A DNA stretch of 64,000 nt from Mycobacterium paraseoulense (GTDB lineage Bacteria; Actinomycetota; Actinomycetes; Mycobacteriales; Mycobacteriaceae), in NCBI RefSeq assembly GCF_010731655.1, contig NZ_AP022619.1, positions 1,736,001 through 1,800,000 of the forward strand, in the 5' to 3' direction. A program made the position numbers and the translations under genes. The notes under the pieces are model-generated. The model was not told where the DNA came from and did not search any database. It worked only from the letters and a program-made list of their open reading frames with translations. Shown in pieces: positions 25,603 through 33,748 of the stretch. Each line of letters starts with the position of its first letter. The first letter of the stretch is position 1.

Positions 25603-25621
25603 TACTGTCAGTCTATGTCAC

Positions 25622-26860
25622 ATGATCGATTTCGAGCTCCCGGCTGAGATTCAGCAACTGCGCAGCCGGGTCGCCACCTTCATCGACGAGGTGGTGCTGC
25701 CGGCGGAGCCACAGATCGGCACGCGTCCCTTCTTCGACATCGTCAAGGAGGTCCAGGACAAGGCCCGCGCGGAAAGGTTGTGGTGCCCTTTCGTACCGGT
25801 GCAGTACGGCGGAATGGGGTTGGGACACTTGGCCAATGCCGTCGTGCAAGTCGAAGTGGGCCGCGCGTTCAGCCATCTGGGTGCGTGGGCGTTGAACTGC
25901 ATGGGCCCACAGGACGCGACCATGCTGACCCTCATCGAGCACGGGACCGAGGAGCAGAAGCAGCGCTACCTGGTCCCGCTGGTCAACGGCGATATCCGGG
26001 TCTGCTTTGCCATGACCGAAAGAGCCGCCGGCGCCGATGCCACCGGCATGCAGACCAGCGCGGTGCGCGAGGGCGATAATTGGATCCTCAACGGCGAGAA
26101 GTGGTACACCTCAGGGGCGTCCATTTCTCAGCTGGCACTGGTGATGGCCAAGACCGATCCCGACGCCCCTCGTCATCGGCAATACACCACCTTCTTGGTG
26201 GAGCTGCCCAACGCGGGTTTCGATATCGTCCGCAATATCCCGATCATGGGCGAATCCGATATCCCCACCTACCAAGGCGAAATCCAGATGGGCCACGCCG
26301 AAGTGCGCATCAACGACCTCGTTGTCCCCCACGAGAACATTCTCGGCGGACTTGGACAGGGCTTTGCCATGGGCCAGCATCGCCTCGGCTACGGCCGGCT
26401 GCGGCACGGCATGTGGAGCATCGCGAAAGCCCAAGCAGCGCTTGACATGGCGGCCGCGCGGGCATGTGAAAGAGTCACCTTCGGCAAACGGGTGGCTGAT
26501 CGTCAGGGAATCCAGTGGATGCTCTCCGACTGCGCCGAGAAGCTTTACATCACCCGGCTGATGATCCTGCACCTGGCTTACAAGATGGAACGCGGGCTCG
26601 ACTTGCGGATCGCGAATTCCATCGCCAAGACTTACATTGCCAACATGCTCATCGATGTCGTCGACACCGCCCTGCAGATTCACGGGTCACTCGGATACTC
26701 ACACGATCTGCCCCTAGCGGCCTGGTTGGCAGAGGCGCGGATGAACCGCATTGTCGACGGGCCCGACGAAGTGCACCGCTGGACGGTGGGGCGCAGCGTG
26801 ATCAAGGCGTTCGAGGCAACGGGCACCACCGCCGGCGCGGCCGGCGGCGACCTCTTCTGA
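25622..26860 (+). CDS. Acyl-CoA dehydrogenase (module copy 1)
   Basis: 412 residues from ATG 25622 (MIDFELP), matching the start of the paralogue. FAD/substrate motifs are CFAMTERAAGADATG and the C-terminal QIHGSLGYSHDLPLA with PDEVHRWTVGR. This is the ACAD10/11-like or fadE-type branch. Its pairing with an APH kinase suggests elimination of phosphate from a 4-phosphoacyl-CoA rather than, or after, simple desaturation. The paralogue at 30047-31285 is nearly identical through much of its length. Confidence 0.9.
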   Translation: MIDFELPAEIQQLRSRVATFIDEVVLPAEPQIGTRPFFDIVKEVQDKARAERLWCPFVPVQYGGMGLGHLANAVVQVEVGRAFSHLGAWALNCMGPQDATMLTLIEHGTEEQKQRYLVPLVNGDIRVCFAMTERAAGADATGMQTSAVREGDNWILNGEKWYTSGASISQLALVMAKTDPDAPRHRQYTTFLVELPNAGFDIVRNIPIMGESDIPTYQGEIQMGHAEVRINDLVVPHENILGGLGQGFAMGQHRLGYGRLRHGMWSIAKAQAALDMAAARACERVTFGKRVADRQGIQWMLSDCAEKLYITRLMILHLAYKMERGLDLRIANSIAKTYIANMLIDVVDTALQIHGSLGYSHDLPLAAWLAEARMNRIVDGPDEVHRWTVGRSVIKAFEATGTTAGAAGGDLF

Positions 26861-27085
26861 GCAGCGTCACCAGCACAGCGCGACTCAGCCACAGACGACT
26901 CGGGCAGGCGTCGACACAGTCGGCTGAGTTGGCTACCGTAGCCGTGTTTGCCGATTCGAAGGAGCCGTCGGCGATACCGAAGCTGTCGCGCGCCAGGGCA
27001 CCACGCTGCGTGTCAGCGTTCGACACACCAGGGCAACAAAGCAGTCGAGTCCGAGTATCTAGCTATCCAAGAATGGGGTCCAGTG

Positions 27086-28105
27086 ATGCGAGCCGCGGTG
27101 CTCCGCCACGGAGCGATGACAGTGGTCGACGACGTCCCTGAACCGGTTCCCGGGCCCGGGCAGGTACTGGTCGAGGTCAAGGCCTGCGGGATCTGCGGAT
27201 CGGACCTGCAGTTCGCCGCCCACGGCCCCGAGATGGTGGCCATCGCCGAAACCATTGGCGGCGATGCCCCATTCGCGAAGCTCGCTGTCGACCTGAGTCG
27301 GGATGTGTATATGGGTCACGAGTTCTGCGCCCAGGTGCTCGAGTACGGGCCTGGCACCGACGGGCCGAAGCGCGGCACCATCGTTACCTCCATGCCTGCG
27401 CTGCTGTCCGACTCCGGGATCGAGCCCCTTGTGTACAGCAATACGGCGTCTTGCGGCTTCGGCGAGCGGATGCTGCTGGCCGCGCCGCTGCTGCTTCCCG
27501 TACCCAACGGGGTGGCGCCGACCGCCGCGGCCGTCACCGAGCCCGTTGCCGTCGGCGTGCATTCGGTGAGCAAGGCGGCGCTGCGGCCCGGCGAGTCGGC
27601 GCTCGTGCTCGGTTGCGGCGGAGTCGGTCTGGCAATCATTGCGGTGCTGCGAGCACGCGGCGTCGAGTCGATTGTGGCGGCTGACCCTTCCCCGCTGCGC
27701 CGAACCATTGCGATATCGATGGGCGCGCACCATGCTGTCGACCCCGCCGTGAGATCCCCGTTCGATCTCGTCACCCCCGACGTCACGTTTGAGGCCGCAG
27801 GAGCGCCGGGGGTGCTCGACGAAGCCATGTGCCGAGCACCGAGCGGCAGCCGTATCCTCATCGCGGGGGTATGCATGCAGGCCGACACCTTGCACATGAT
27901 TTACGGCGCATCAAAGGAATTGGTGATGACATTCGCCAACGGTTACTCGCCCGAGGAGTTCGGCGAGGCGCTGCGGCTAATCGCCGATGGTGCGATCGAC
28001 GTTACGCCGATGGTCACCGCCGTCGTCGATCTGGGCGAGATCGGGCAGTCCTTCGTCGACCTGACCGATCCCGGTCGGCAGTGCAAGGTCCTGGTCGCTC
28101 CCTGA
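27086..28105 (+). CDS. Zinc-dependent MDR alcohol dehydrogenase
   Basis: 339 residues from ATG 27086 (MRAAVLRHGAMTVVDDVPEP). The catalytic Cys is in KACGICGSDLQ and the GHE-equivalent in MGHEFCA. The nucleotide loop is LGCGGVGLAIIAVL. The structural zinc lobe is not evident: the region after PGTDGPKRGTIV has no four-Cys cluster. Similar to threonine/sorbitol-type dehydrogenases. It lies 225 bases after the acyl-CoA dehydrogenase and may belong to the hydroxyacid module as the enzyme making or using the hydroxyl. Confidence 0.85.
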   Translation: MRAAVLRHGAMTVVDDVPEPVPGPGQVLVEVKACGICGSDLQFAAHGPEMVAIAETIGGDAPFAKLAVDLSRDVYMGHEFCAQVLEYGPGTDGPKRGTIVTSMPALLSDSGIEPLVYSNTASCGFGERMLLAAPLLLPVPNGVAPTAAAVTEPVAVGVHSVSKAALRPGESALVLGCGGVGLAIIAVLRARGVESIVAADPSPLRRTIAISMGAHHAVDPAVRSPFDLVTPDVTFEAAGAPGVLDEAMCRAPSGSRILIAGVCMQADTLHMIYGASKELVMTFANGYSPEEFGEALRLIADGAIDVTPMVTAVVDLGEIGQSFVDLTDPGRQCKVLVAP

Positions 28106-28127
28106 CATGACCGCCGACGAAGCACGC

Positions 28128-28175
28128 TGATCGCGGGCCTTCAAGTGCAGCTCGACACCATCCGGCCCGCGATCA
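28128..28175. terminator. Bidirectional hairpin terminator
   Basis: Perfect 12-bp stem TGATCGCGGGCC / GGCCCGCGATCA with a 24-base loop, placed between the convergent alcohol dehydrogenase and cytochrome P450 genes. It is 22 bases after one stop and 12 before the other. Confidence 0.7.
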
Positions 28176-28187
28176 GGCGTTATGAAA

Positions 28188-29387
28188 TCAGGCCGACGGC
28201 GTGAACGCCACCGGTAGCTTCAGCGCGGCGCGTACCGCTGCGTTGTTGTATTGCAGCGGTTCAGTGGAGTCGACCGCGAAGTCGGGGATCGCTGCGAGCA
28301 GTTCTTCGGTGGCGATCCGCAGTTCGAGGCGCGCCAGGTGCGAACCCAGGCAGCGGTGGGTGCCGCTGGCGAACACGATGTGGTTGGTGCGGCCGCGGTC
28401 GAGTTTGACGGTCAGCGGGTCCTCGAAGGCATTCGGGTCGACGTTGGCCGCCGCCCAGACGGCATGGATGGACTCCCCCGCGCGGATCACCAACCCGTCA
28501 CCGAGGTCTATGTCCTCCTCGGCGTAGCGCAGCCCGGACGGAACCGGTGACTCGTAGCGCATCAACTCCTCGATGGCAGCCGGGATCAGCGAGTGATCGG
28601 CGGCCAGCCGGTCACGCTCTTCGGGATGTTGCCCAAGCCAGGCGAAAACGCACGACATCGACGAGGTCACCGTGTCCAGCCCGGCGAACATGAACAGGAA
28701 CATGATGTTGACCATCTCCTCATCGGTCAACGGCCTGCCGCCGACCTCCGAGTGCAGCAATGTCGAGATGATGTCCGGTTTGGTCTCAGTCTCAGCTTTG
28801 CGCTGGGCCAGGAACGTCGCGAAGTACTGGTAGATCTTCATCGCCGAGGCCATCATGTTGGCCTCGGCTTCCTCCATGGTCTCCCCCTGCGGATGGATCA
28901 CGCCGTCCTTGAACTCTACAAAAAAATCAAGGTCTTCGACCGGCGCCCCGAACAAACGCAGGAATGTCAGGCACGGCAACGGAACGCAGTAGGAGTCGTG
29001 CAACTCGGTATGCCCGGCTGCCTTGAATTGTGCGATCAGTTCGCGGGCCAGCGTACGGATCTGGTCTTCGAGGAAGGCGATCTTCTTCGGGGCGAAGATC
29101 GGGTCCAGGAGACGGCGCCACTTGCGGTGGTCCTCCCCGTCGATTTCGAGCGGAATCAGCTTGCCTTCGTGGCCGAAGGAACCACCGCGGCCACCGGTAC
29201 CGAGAATCCCCGGGTGTCGATTGATGGCCACGATGTCTTCGAGCCGATACAGCGTCACCACACCCTCGACCCGCTCGGCACGGACCTCGGCGGCCTTTTG
29301 GTGGTAGATCGGCTGCGGCTCGGCCATATCTTTGACCTGCAGAGTCAGCGGGGCAAAGCGGGGGTCGAATCGGGTGGCTTGCGTCAT
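28188..29387 (-). CDS. Cytochrome P450 (first of two paralogues)
   Basis: 399 residues from ATG 29387 (MTQATRFDPRFAPL), with GAGG six bases upstream. Soluble bacterial class I P450: I-helix MFAGLDTVTS, ExxR in EELMRYESP, haem loop FASGTHRCLG with the Cys thiolate. It needs a ferredoxin such as that at 20457. Closely similar to the P450 at 43084-44292, including the N-terminal MTQ and FDPR/YDPR start. Substrate unknown; oxidation of an alkyl or terpenoid chain would suit the surrounding acyl-CoA genes. A TTAC-N3-GTAA site lies about 40 bases upstream of the start. Confidence 0.92.
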   Translation of the reverse strand: MTQATRFDPRFAPLTLQVKDMAEPQPIYHQKAAEVRAERVEGVVTLYRLEDIVAINRHPGILGTGGRGGSFGHEGKLIPLEIDGEDHRKWRRLLDPIFAPKKIAFLEDQIRTLARELIAQFKAAGHTELHDSYCVPLPCLTFLRLFGAPVEDLDFFVEFKDGVIHPQGETMEEAEANMMASAMKIYQYFATFLAQRKAETETKPDIISTLLHSEVGGRPLTDEEMVNIMFLFMFAGLDTVTSSMSCVFAWLGQHPEERDRLAADHSLIPAAIEELMRYESPVPSGLRYAEEDIDLGDGLVIRAGESIHAVWAAANVDPNAFEDPLTVKLDRGRTNHIVFASGTHRCLGSHLARLELRIATEELLAAIPDFAVDSTEPLQYNNAAVRAALKLPVAFTPSA

Positions 29388-29425
29388 CGGTACCTCACTG
29401 TTGGACCAGGCACGGAGCGTTGACT

Positions 29426-29436
29426 TTACGTCGTAA
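29426..29436. promoter_or_regulatory. TTAC-N3-GTAA motif upstream of P450
   Basis: TTACGTCGTAA followed by CGTGATGG. The same extended string CGTAACGTGAT occurs at 38864-38874 and, inverted, at 57409-57415. One of five matches in the window that each precede a transcription unit; see the findings. Confidence 0.55.
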
Positions 29437-29627
29437 CGTGATGGATAGCACAGTACCATCTGCCGGTCGCCATCCGATACCGGCCGATGACGTTTCGATC
29501 CGCTCAGGTGGGCGCGATCGGCCTCGGAACACTTCCACGCAGCCGTGCGAGTCCTTCGACAAGCCAGGCAACTTGAGCTGAGGGCGATCCGGCAATCAAC
29601 CGAATTATCTGCCAGAATGGTGGTGCT

Positions 29628-29790
29628 TTAGTGCGGGTGCACATCGTCAACCGACTCCGGCGCGATACCGGCATGTTCGATCAACCGTTCAGCACCGTGG
29701 CCGACAACTCCGCGGCATGAACGCCGGCCAGACCGCCGTTGCGTTTGGCGATTGGGTCCGGACGGCTGCAGTGATTACGGAGTCGCGCAT
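29628..29790 (-). pseudogene. Thiolase N-terminal relic
   Basis: Minus-strand reading from ATG 29790 gives MRDSVITAAVRT, then, after a lost base, IAKRNGGLAGVHAAELSATV, and after another shift IEHAGIAPESVDDVH and a stop. This is the unmistakable opening of an acetyl-CoA acetyltransferase with two frame breaks and about 340 residues missing. It follows the SDR relic, so an SDR/thiolase operon once stood here. Confidence 0.7.
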
Positions 29791-29957
29791 AGATTCTCGT
29801 TCTCCTCGGCGTTGGTATAGCAAGGCCACGTATCGCAAGGTGCAGTGCGAGATCCACCGCCCGCGGCCTTAGCGCCGTCGCGCGCGAATCGGCGACAAAG
29901 CGCAGAGGCGCGACCTGCGGCCCCGGCAATTAGCCCAACAGTGCCCTCAATGTTCAT
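29791..29957 (-). pseudogene. Short-chain dehydrogenase relic
   Basis: ATG 29957 opens MNIEGTVGLIAGAAGRASAL, with RRFARDGAKA following: an SDR beta-1/alpha-1 unit with a damaged TGxxxGxG loop. After about 35 residues the similarity ends; some 200 residues are deleted before the thiolase relic begins. Bases 29460-29627 and 29958-30046 hold nothing I can support. Confidence 0.55.
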
Positions 29958-30046
29958 TCGAGCCGCTCACAGAAGTTCACCGGGCTGCACTGGCAGTTGA
30001 TGGCTAGAGGCATGGGCCCGAAACATTGTTGGAGGCCATCGTTGGG

Positions 30047-31285
30047 TCAAAACAGCTCCCCGCCTGCTGCGGTCGCCGTGGTGCCGGTCGCTTCGTAAGC
30101 CTTGACGACATTGCGCCCGACGGTCCACCGGTGCACCTCATCGGGGCCGTCGACGATGCGGCTCATTCTCGCCTCTGAGAGCCAGGCCGCCAACGGCAGG
30201 TCGTGGGTGTAGCCCAAGGACCCGTGTATCTGCAACGCCGTGTCGATCACCTCGATCAGCATGTTGGCGATATAGGTTTTGGCCATCGAGTTCTCGATGC
30301 GCAGGTCGTGCCCGTGCTCCATTTTGTAGGCCAGGTGCAGGATCATCAGTCGCGTGATGTAGAGCTTCTCGGCGCAATCGGCGAGCATCCACTGGATGCC
30401 TTGCCGATCGGCGACGCGCTTGCCGAAGGTGACACGCTCGCACGCACGTGCGGTGGCCATATCCAAGGCTGCCTGAGCTTTGGCCACGCTCCACATCCCG
30501 TGCCGGAGCCGGCCGTATCCGAGCCGATGCTGCCCCATCGCAAAGCCCTCGCCACGGCCGCCGAGAATGTTCTCGTCGGGGACCACTAGGTCGCGGATGC
30601 GGACTTCCGCGTGACCCATGGTCACCTCACCGTGGAAGGCCGGCACGTCGGTCTCTCCCATAACCGGAATGTTGCGGATGATCTCGAAGCCAGGATTGGG
30701 CAACTCGACGAGAAACGTCGTGTACTGGCGATGGCGCGGCGCGTCGGGATCGGTCTTCGCCATGACCAATGCCAGTTGTGAGATGGAAGCGGCGGAGGTG
30801 AACCACTTTTCGCCATTGAGAACCCAATCCGGCCCTCGCTGCACGGCCGCGGTCTGCATACCGGTTGCATCGGCACCGGCCGCACGCTCGGTCATCGCAA
30901 AACAGACCCGAATGTCACCGTTGACCAGCGGCTCCAGATAGCGCTTTTTCTGCTCGTCGGTTCCATGCTCGATCAGCGTGAGCATCGTCGCGTCCTGGGG
31001 GCCCATGCAGTTCATCGCCCAGGCACCCAGGTGACTGAAGGCGCGCCCGACCTCGACCTGCACGACCGCGTTCGCCAGATGACCGAGGCCCATTCCGCCG
31101 TATTCGACCGGAACGAACGGGCACCACAACCCGGCAGCGCGCGCTTCGGCCTGAAGCTCTTTAACGATTTCGAAGAAGGGCCGCGCGCCGACTTGAGGCT
31201 CGACTGGCAGCACAACGTCGTCGATGAATGCGGCGACACGCGTCCGCAGTTCACAAACCTCATGAGGCAACTCGAAGTTGATCAT
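30047..31285 (-). CDS. Acyl-CoA dehydrogenase (module copy 2)
   Basis: 412 residues from ATG 31285 (MINFELPHEV). Same motifs as copy 1: CFAMTERAAGADATGMQT, QIHGSLGYTHDLPLA, PDEVHRWTVGRN. It is divergent from the kinase at 31341 with the operator between them, exactly as in copy 1 but inverted in the chromosome. Intact. It probably acts on a 4-phosphoacyl-CoA or its dephosphorylated enoyl product; alternatively it is an ordinary medium-chain dehydrogenase. Confidence 0.9.
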   Translation of the reverse strand: MINFELPHEVCELRTRVAAFIDDVVLPVEPQVGARPFFEIVKELQAEARAAGLWCPFVPVEYGGMGLGHLANAVVQVEVGRAFSHLGAWAMNCMGPQDATMLTLIEHGTDEQKKRYLEPLVNGDIRVCFAMTERAAGADATGMQTAAVQRGPDWVLNGEKWFTSAASISQLALVMAKTDPDAPRHRQYTTFLVELPNPGFEIIRNIPVMGETDVPAFHGEVTMGHAEVRIRDLVVPDENILGGRGEGFAMGQHRLGYGRLRHGMWSVAKAQAALDMATARACERVTFGKRVADRQGIQWMLADCAEKLYITRLMILHLAYKMEHGHDLRIENSMAKTYIANMLIEVIDTALQIHGSLGYTHDLPLAAWLSEARMSRIVDGPDEVHRWTVGRNVVKAYEATGTTATAAGGELF

Positions 31286-31304
31286 GTGTCATACCCTGCC
31301 ATCA

Positions 31305-31333
31305 TTGACACCCACTGTCAAGATTGCTATCTT
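31305..31333 (+). promoter_or_regulatory. Promoter and operator of the kinase operon (copy 2)
   Basis: TTGACACCCACTGTCAA at 31305-31321 differs from the copy 1 operator at two positions. Its first six bases serve as a consensus -35, 17 bases precede TATCTT at 31328-31333, and the ATG follows seven bases later, leaving no room for a ribosome site. A leaderless mRNA, common in mycobacteria, is the natural reading. Confidence 0.7.
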
Positions 31334-31340
31334 CGGAGCG

Positions 31341-32375
31341 ATGACCACCACCGCACACCTTGTCGACATTGGCCGGCTCGACGAGTGGATCGGCGACCGC
31401 CTCCCTGGCCGTGGTCAGCCGCTGACGGCTGAACGCATCGGGGCAAGCACCGGAATCGCCAATGCACTGTTCCGCGTAGCACGCGGCGACGACGCCTGGG
31501 TCCTGCGCCGCCCACCCGTGGTGAAGAATGACCCGAGCGCGTCAAACACCCACCGCGAGTGGCGCATTCTGCACGCCCTCGAAGGCACACCGGTTCCGCA
31601 CCCGCAGCCCGTGCTGTACTGTGCTGACACCGACGTACTTGGTTCTGAATTCATGCTGATGGGCGTCGTCGACGGATTCACGCCCGGTTTCGACTTGCCC
31701 GAGCCGTTCGCCGGCGATCCCGAATTGCGGCACGACTTGGCCATGGCCTACGTGGACGGGCTCGTCCATCTCGCCGAAGTCGACTGGCGGGCAAGGGCTC
31801 TCGATGGGCTCGGGAAGCCGGAGGGATTCCTGGAGCGCCAGGTGCCGCGGTGGTTGGCTCAGCTCGACCGCTATCGCACACGCGACCTTCCCGAGCTGGA
31901 CTTCCTTAGTGACTGGCTCACCGCCAACATACCCGCGATGAGCCCGGCAGCGATCATTCACGGCGACTACAGTCCGTTCAACGTCATGGTCAGCCCGCAA
32001 CCGCCCGCTAGGCTCGCCGCAATCGTTGACTGGGACACCGGCACCATCGGTGATCCATTGCTCGACATCGGACATCTGCTGGCGCGCTGGACGGAGCCGG
32101 GTGAGGAACCCGTTATCACCCTCCAGGCTGGCGGCGCCGACGGCTATCCGACTCGCTCCCAAATGGCGACTCGTTATGCCGAGCGCACCGGACGTGATCT
32201 CTCGGCGCTGCCCTACTACGAGGCGCTGGCATTGTTCAAACTCGCCATCATCCTCGAAGGCTCGCACGCCCGGCAGGTCAAATCCGGCGTCGATGCCGAC
32301 CGCACAGACATGGGCCCGCGAGTGATTCGATTGCTTCATGGCGCAGCGGAATTTGCGCGCGGGCAACGGCTATGA
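31341..32375 (+). CDS. APH-family phosphotransferase (ACAD10/11 N-domain, LvaA/FadE36-like), copy 2
   Basis: 344 residues from ATG 31341. Motifs HGDYSPFNVM and IVDWDTGTIGDPLLDIG are identical to copy 1. The ATG is fixed by homology with copy 1 and by the promoter geometry. First gene of the operon kinase, TetR, SDR1, SDR2, with overlaps or short gaps throughout. Predicted to phosphorylate a hydroxyl of an acyl-CoA for the divergent dehydrogenase. FadE36 of M. tuberculosis is a protein of this fold despite its name. Confidence 0.87.
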   Translation: MTTTAHLVDIGRLDEWIGDRLPGRGQPLTAERIGASTGIANALFRVARGDDAWVLRRPPVVKNDPSASNTHREWRILHALEGTPVPHPQPVLYCADTDVLGSEFMLMGVVDGFTPGFDLPEPFAGDPELRHDLAMAYVDGLVHLAEVDWRARALDGLGKPEGFLERQVPRWLAQLDRYRTRDLPELDFLSDWLTANIPAMSPAAIIHGDYSPFNVMVSPQPPARLAAIVDWDTGTIGDPLLDIGHLLARWTEPGEEPVITLQAGGADGYPTRSQMATRYAERTGRDLSALPYYEALALFKLAIILEGSHARQVKSGVDADRTDMGPRVIRLLHGAAEFARGQRL

Positions 32376-32989
32376 CCGAACCGCTGACCGATCGGCGACG
32401 GCGCCTGCTACGCGCCGACATCGGCCGTACCGCTATCGCGTTGTTCGCTGAGCGCGGTTTTGACACGGTTACTGTAGGCGACATCAGCGCCGCCGCTGGA
32501 ATCTCCGAACGGACCTTCTTTCGGTACTTCGCATCCAAGGACGAAGTACTGCTGGACTACGAACGTCATGTGTGGGAGCGACTGATCCACGCGCTGGCTT
32601 CGCGCCCGGCCGACGAGGGTCCGGTCACCGCGCTACGGCAAGCCTTTTTGGCCACCTCCCACGTCGAACCAGCAGACCGTCTACGCGTCGTGCAACTGGG
32701 CCGCATTCTTGCCCAGGCACCGGAGTTGAATGCCCGCAGCCGCGGCCAGCGCCTGGTCAACGACGACGAGCTCGTCGCGCTGGTGGCGGGACGTTTCCCC
32801 AAGGGACACAAGGAGTCAACGATGCACGCGCGCATCGTCGTAACGGCGATGAACGCCGTCGCCGCCGCAGAGTTCGGCGCTTGGGTCCAAGGCGGCGGGC
32901 GGGGCGACCCGGCCGAGCGAATCCGGGCGGCACTGTCCCTGCTCGAGCAGGGAATCGGCAAGTTCGACGGAGGAGGAGACAACCAGTGA
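32372..32989 (+). CDS. TetR-family regulator (module copy 2)
   Basis: 205 residues. HTH with TVGDISAAAGISERTFFRYF. ATGA overlap with the kinase and GTGA overlap with SDR1. Recognition helix is the same as in copy 1 (GISERTFFRYF), so the two regulators should read the same palindrome and may cross-regulate both modules. Confidence 0.88.
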   Translation: MTEPLTDRRRRLLRADIGRTAIALFAERGFDTVTVGDISAAAGISERTFFRYFASKDEVLLDYERHVWERLIHALASRPADEGPVTALRQAFLATSHVEPADRLRVVQLGRILAQAPELNARSRGQRLVNDDELVALVAGRFPKGHKESTMHARIVVTAMNAVAAAEFGAWVQGGGRGDPAERIRAALSLLEQGIGKFDGGGDNQ

Positions 32990-33735
32990 CCAATCTCTTC
33001 GATCTGACCGGACGCACTGCACTTGTCACCGGCGCCACCCGCGGCATCGGCCGGGCGATCTGCGCGCAGCTGGCATCGTCGGGGGCGGACATCGTGGTAG
33101 TCAGCCGCAATTCTGAGGCATGCGAAAAGACCTCAGCCGAGATCGCCGCCACTGGTCGGCGCGCATTCTCGTTGCCCGCCAACGTCAACCGATGGGCCGA
33201 ATGTGACCGCCTGGTTGACGAAGCCTACGCGGCCGTTGGGCGCATCGACATATTGGTCAATAACGCGGGATCGTCAGTGCGTTACGACAGTGTCGATGCG
33301 ATCAGCGAAGAGCTCTTCGACAAGACCATTGCGCTGAACCTGAAGGGACCGTTCCGACTGACCGCCGCCATCGGCACCCGGATGGCGGCCGACGGCGGCG
33401 GCACCGTGGTCAACATCAGCACTATCTCCGCACACATGGGGGCCTCGCACGCCATCGTGTACGCCGCCGCCAAGGCGGGCCTCAACAATCTCACCAAGTC
33501 GTTCGCCCGGGCCTTCGCACCCAAAGTACGGGTCAACGCGGTCATGCCTGGCGCCGTCGACACCGACGTCATGAAGGCATGGCCGCAGACCGAACGCGAC
33601 TTCGCGGCCAGCACCGCGCTACTCGGCCGAGTCGGTCAGCCAGACGAAATCTCGGGCGCAGTACTGTACCTCGCCTCCGATGCGGCCACGTTCACCACCG
33701 GACAAGTACTCGCTGTCGACGGCGGGCATCTCTGA
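32986..33735 (+). CDS. Short-chain dehydrogenase (module copy 2, SDR1)
   Basis: 249 residues from GTG 32986, overlapping the TetR stop. Motifs TGATRGIG, VNNAGS and YAAAKAGLNN; C-terminus GQVLAVDGGHL. Orthologous position and strong similarity to 23155-23904. In the lva pathway an SDR (LvaD) works beside the kinase and dehydrogenase, which supports a role in hydroxyacid or 3-hydroxyacyl oxidation. Intact. Confidence 0.87.
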   Translation: MTNLFDLTGRTALVTGATRGIGRAICAQLASSGADIVVVSRNSEACEKTSAEIAATGRRAFSLPANVNRWAECDRLVDEAYAAVGRIDILVNNAGSSVRYDSVDAISEELFDKTIALNLKGPFRLTAAIGTRMAADGGGTVVNISTISAHMGASHAIVYAAAKAGLNNLTKSFARAFAPKVRVNAVMPGAVDTDVMKAWPQTERDFAASTALLGRVGQPDEISGAVLYLASDAATFTTGQVLAVDGGHL

Positions 33736-33748
33736 GGAAGCAACAGCC

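Noticed and set aside
28593..29423. 276-codon plus-strand frame opposite the P450
   Set aside because: Antisense shadow; the minus strand carries the haem-binding loop and I-helix.
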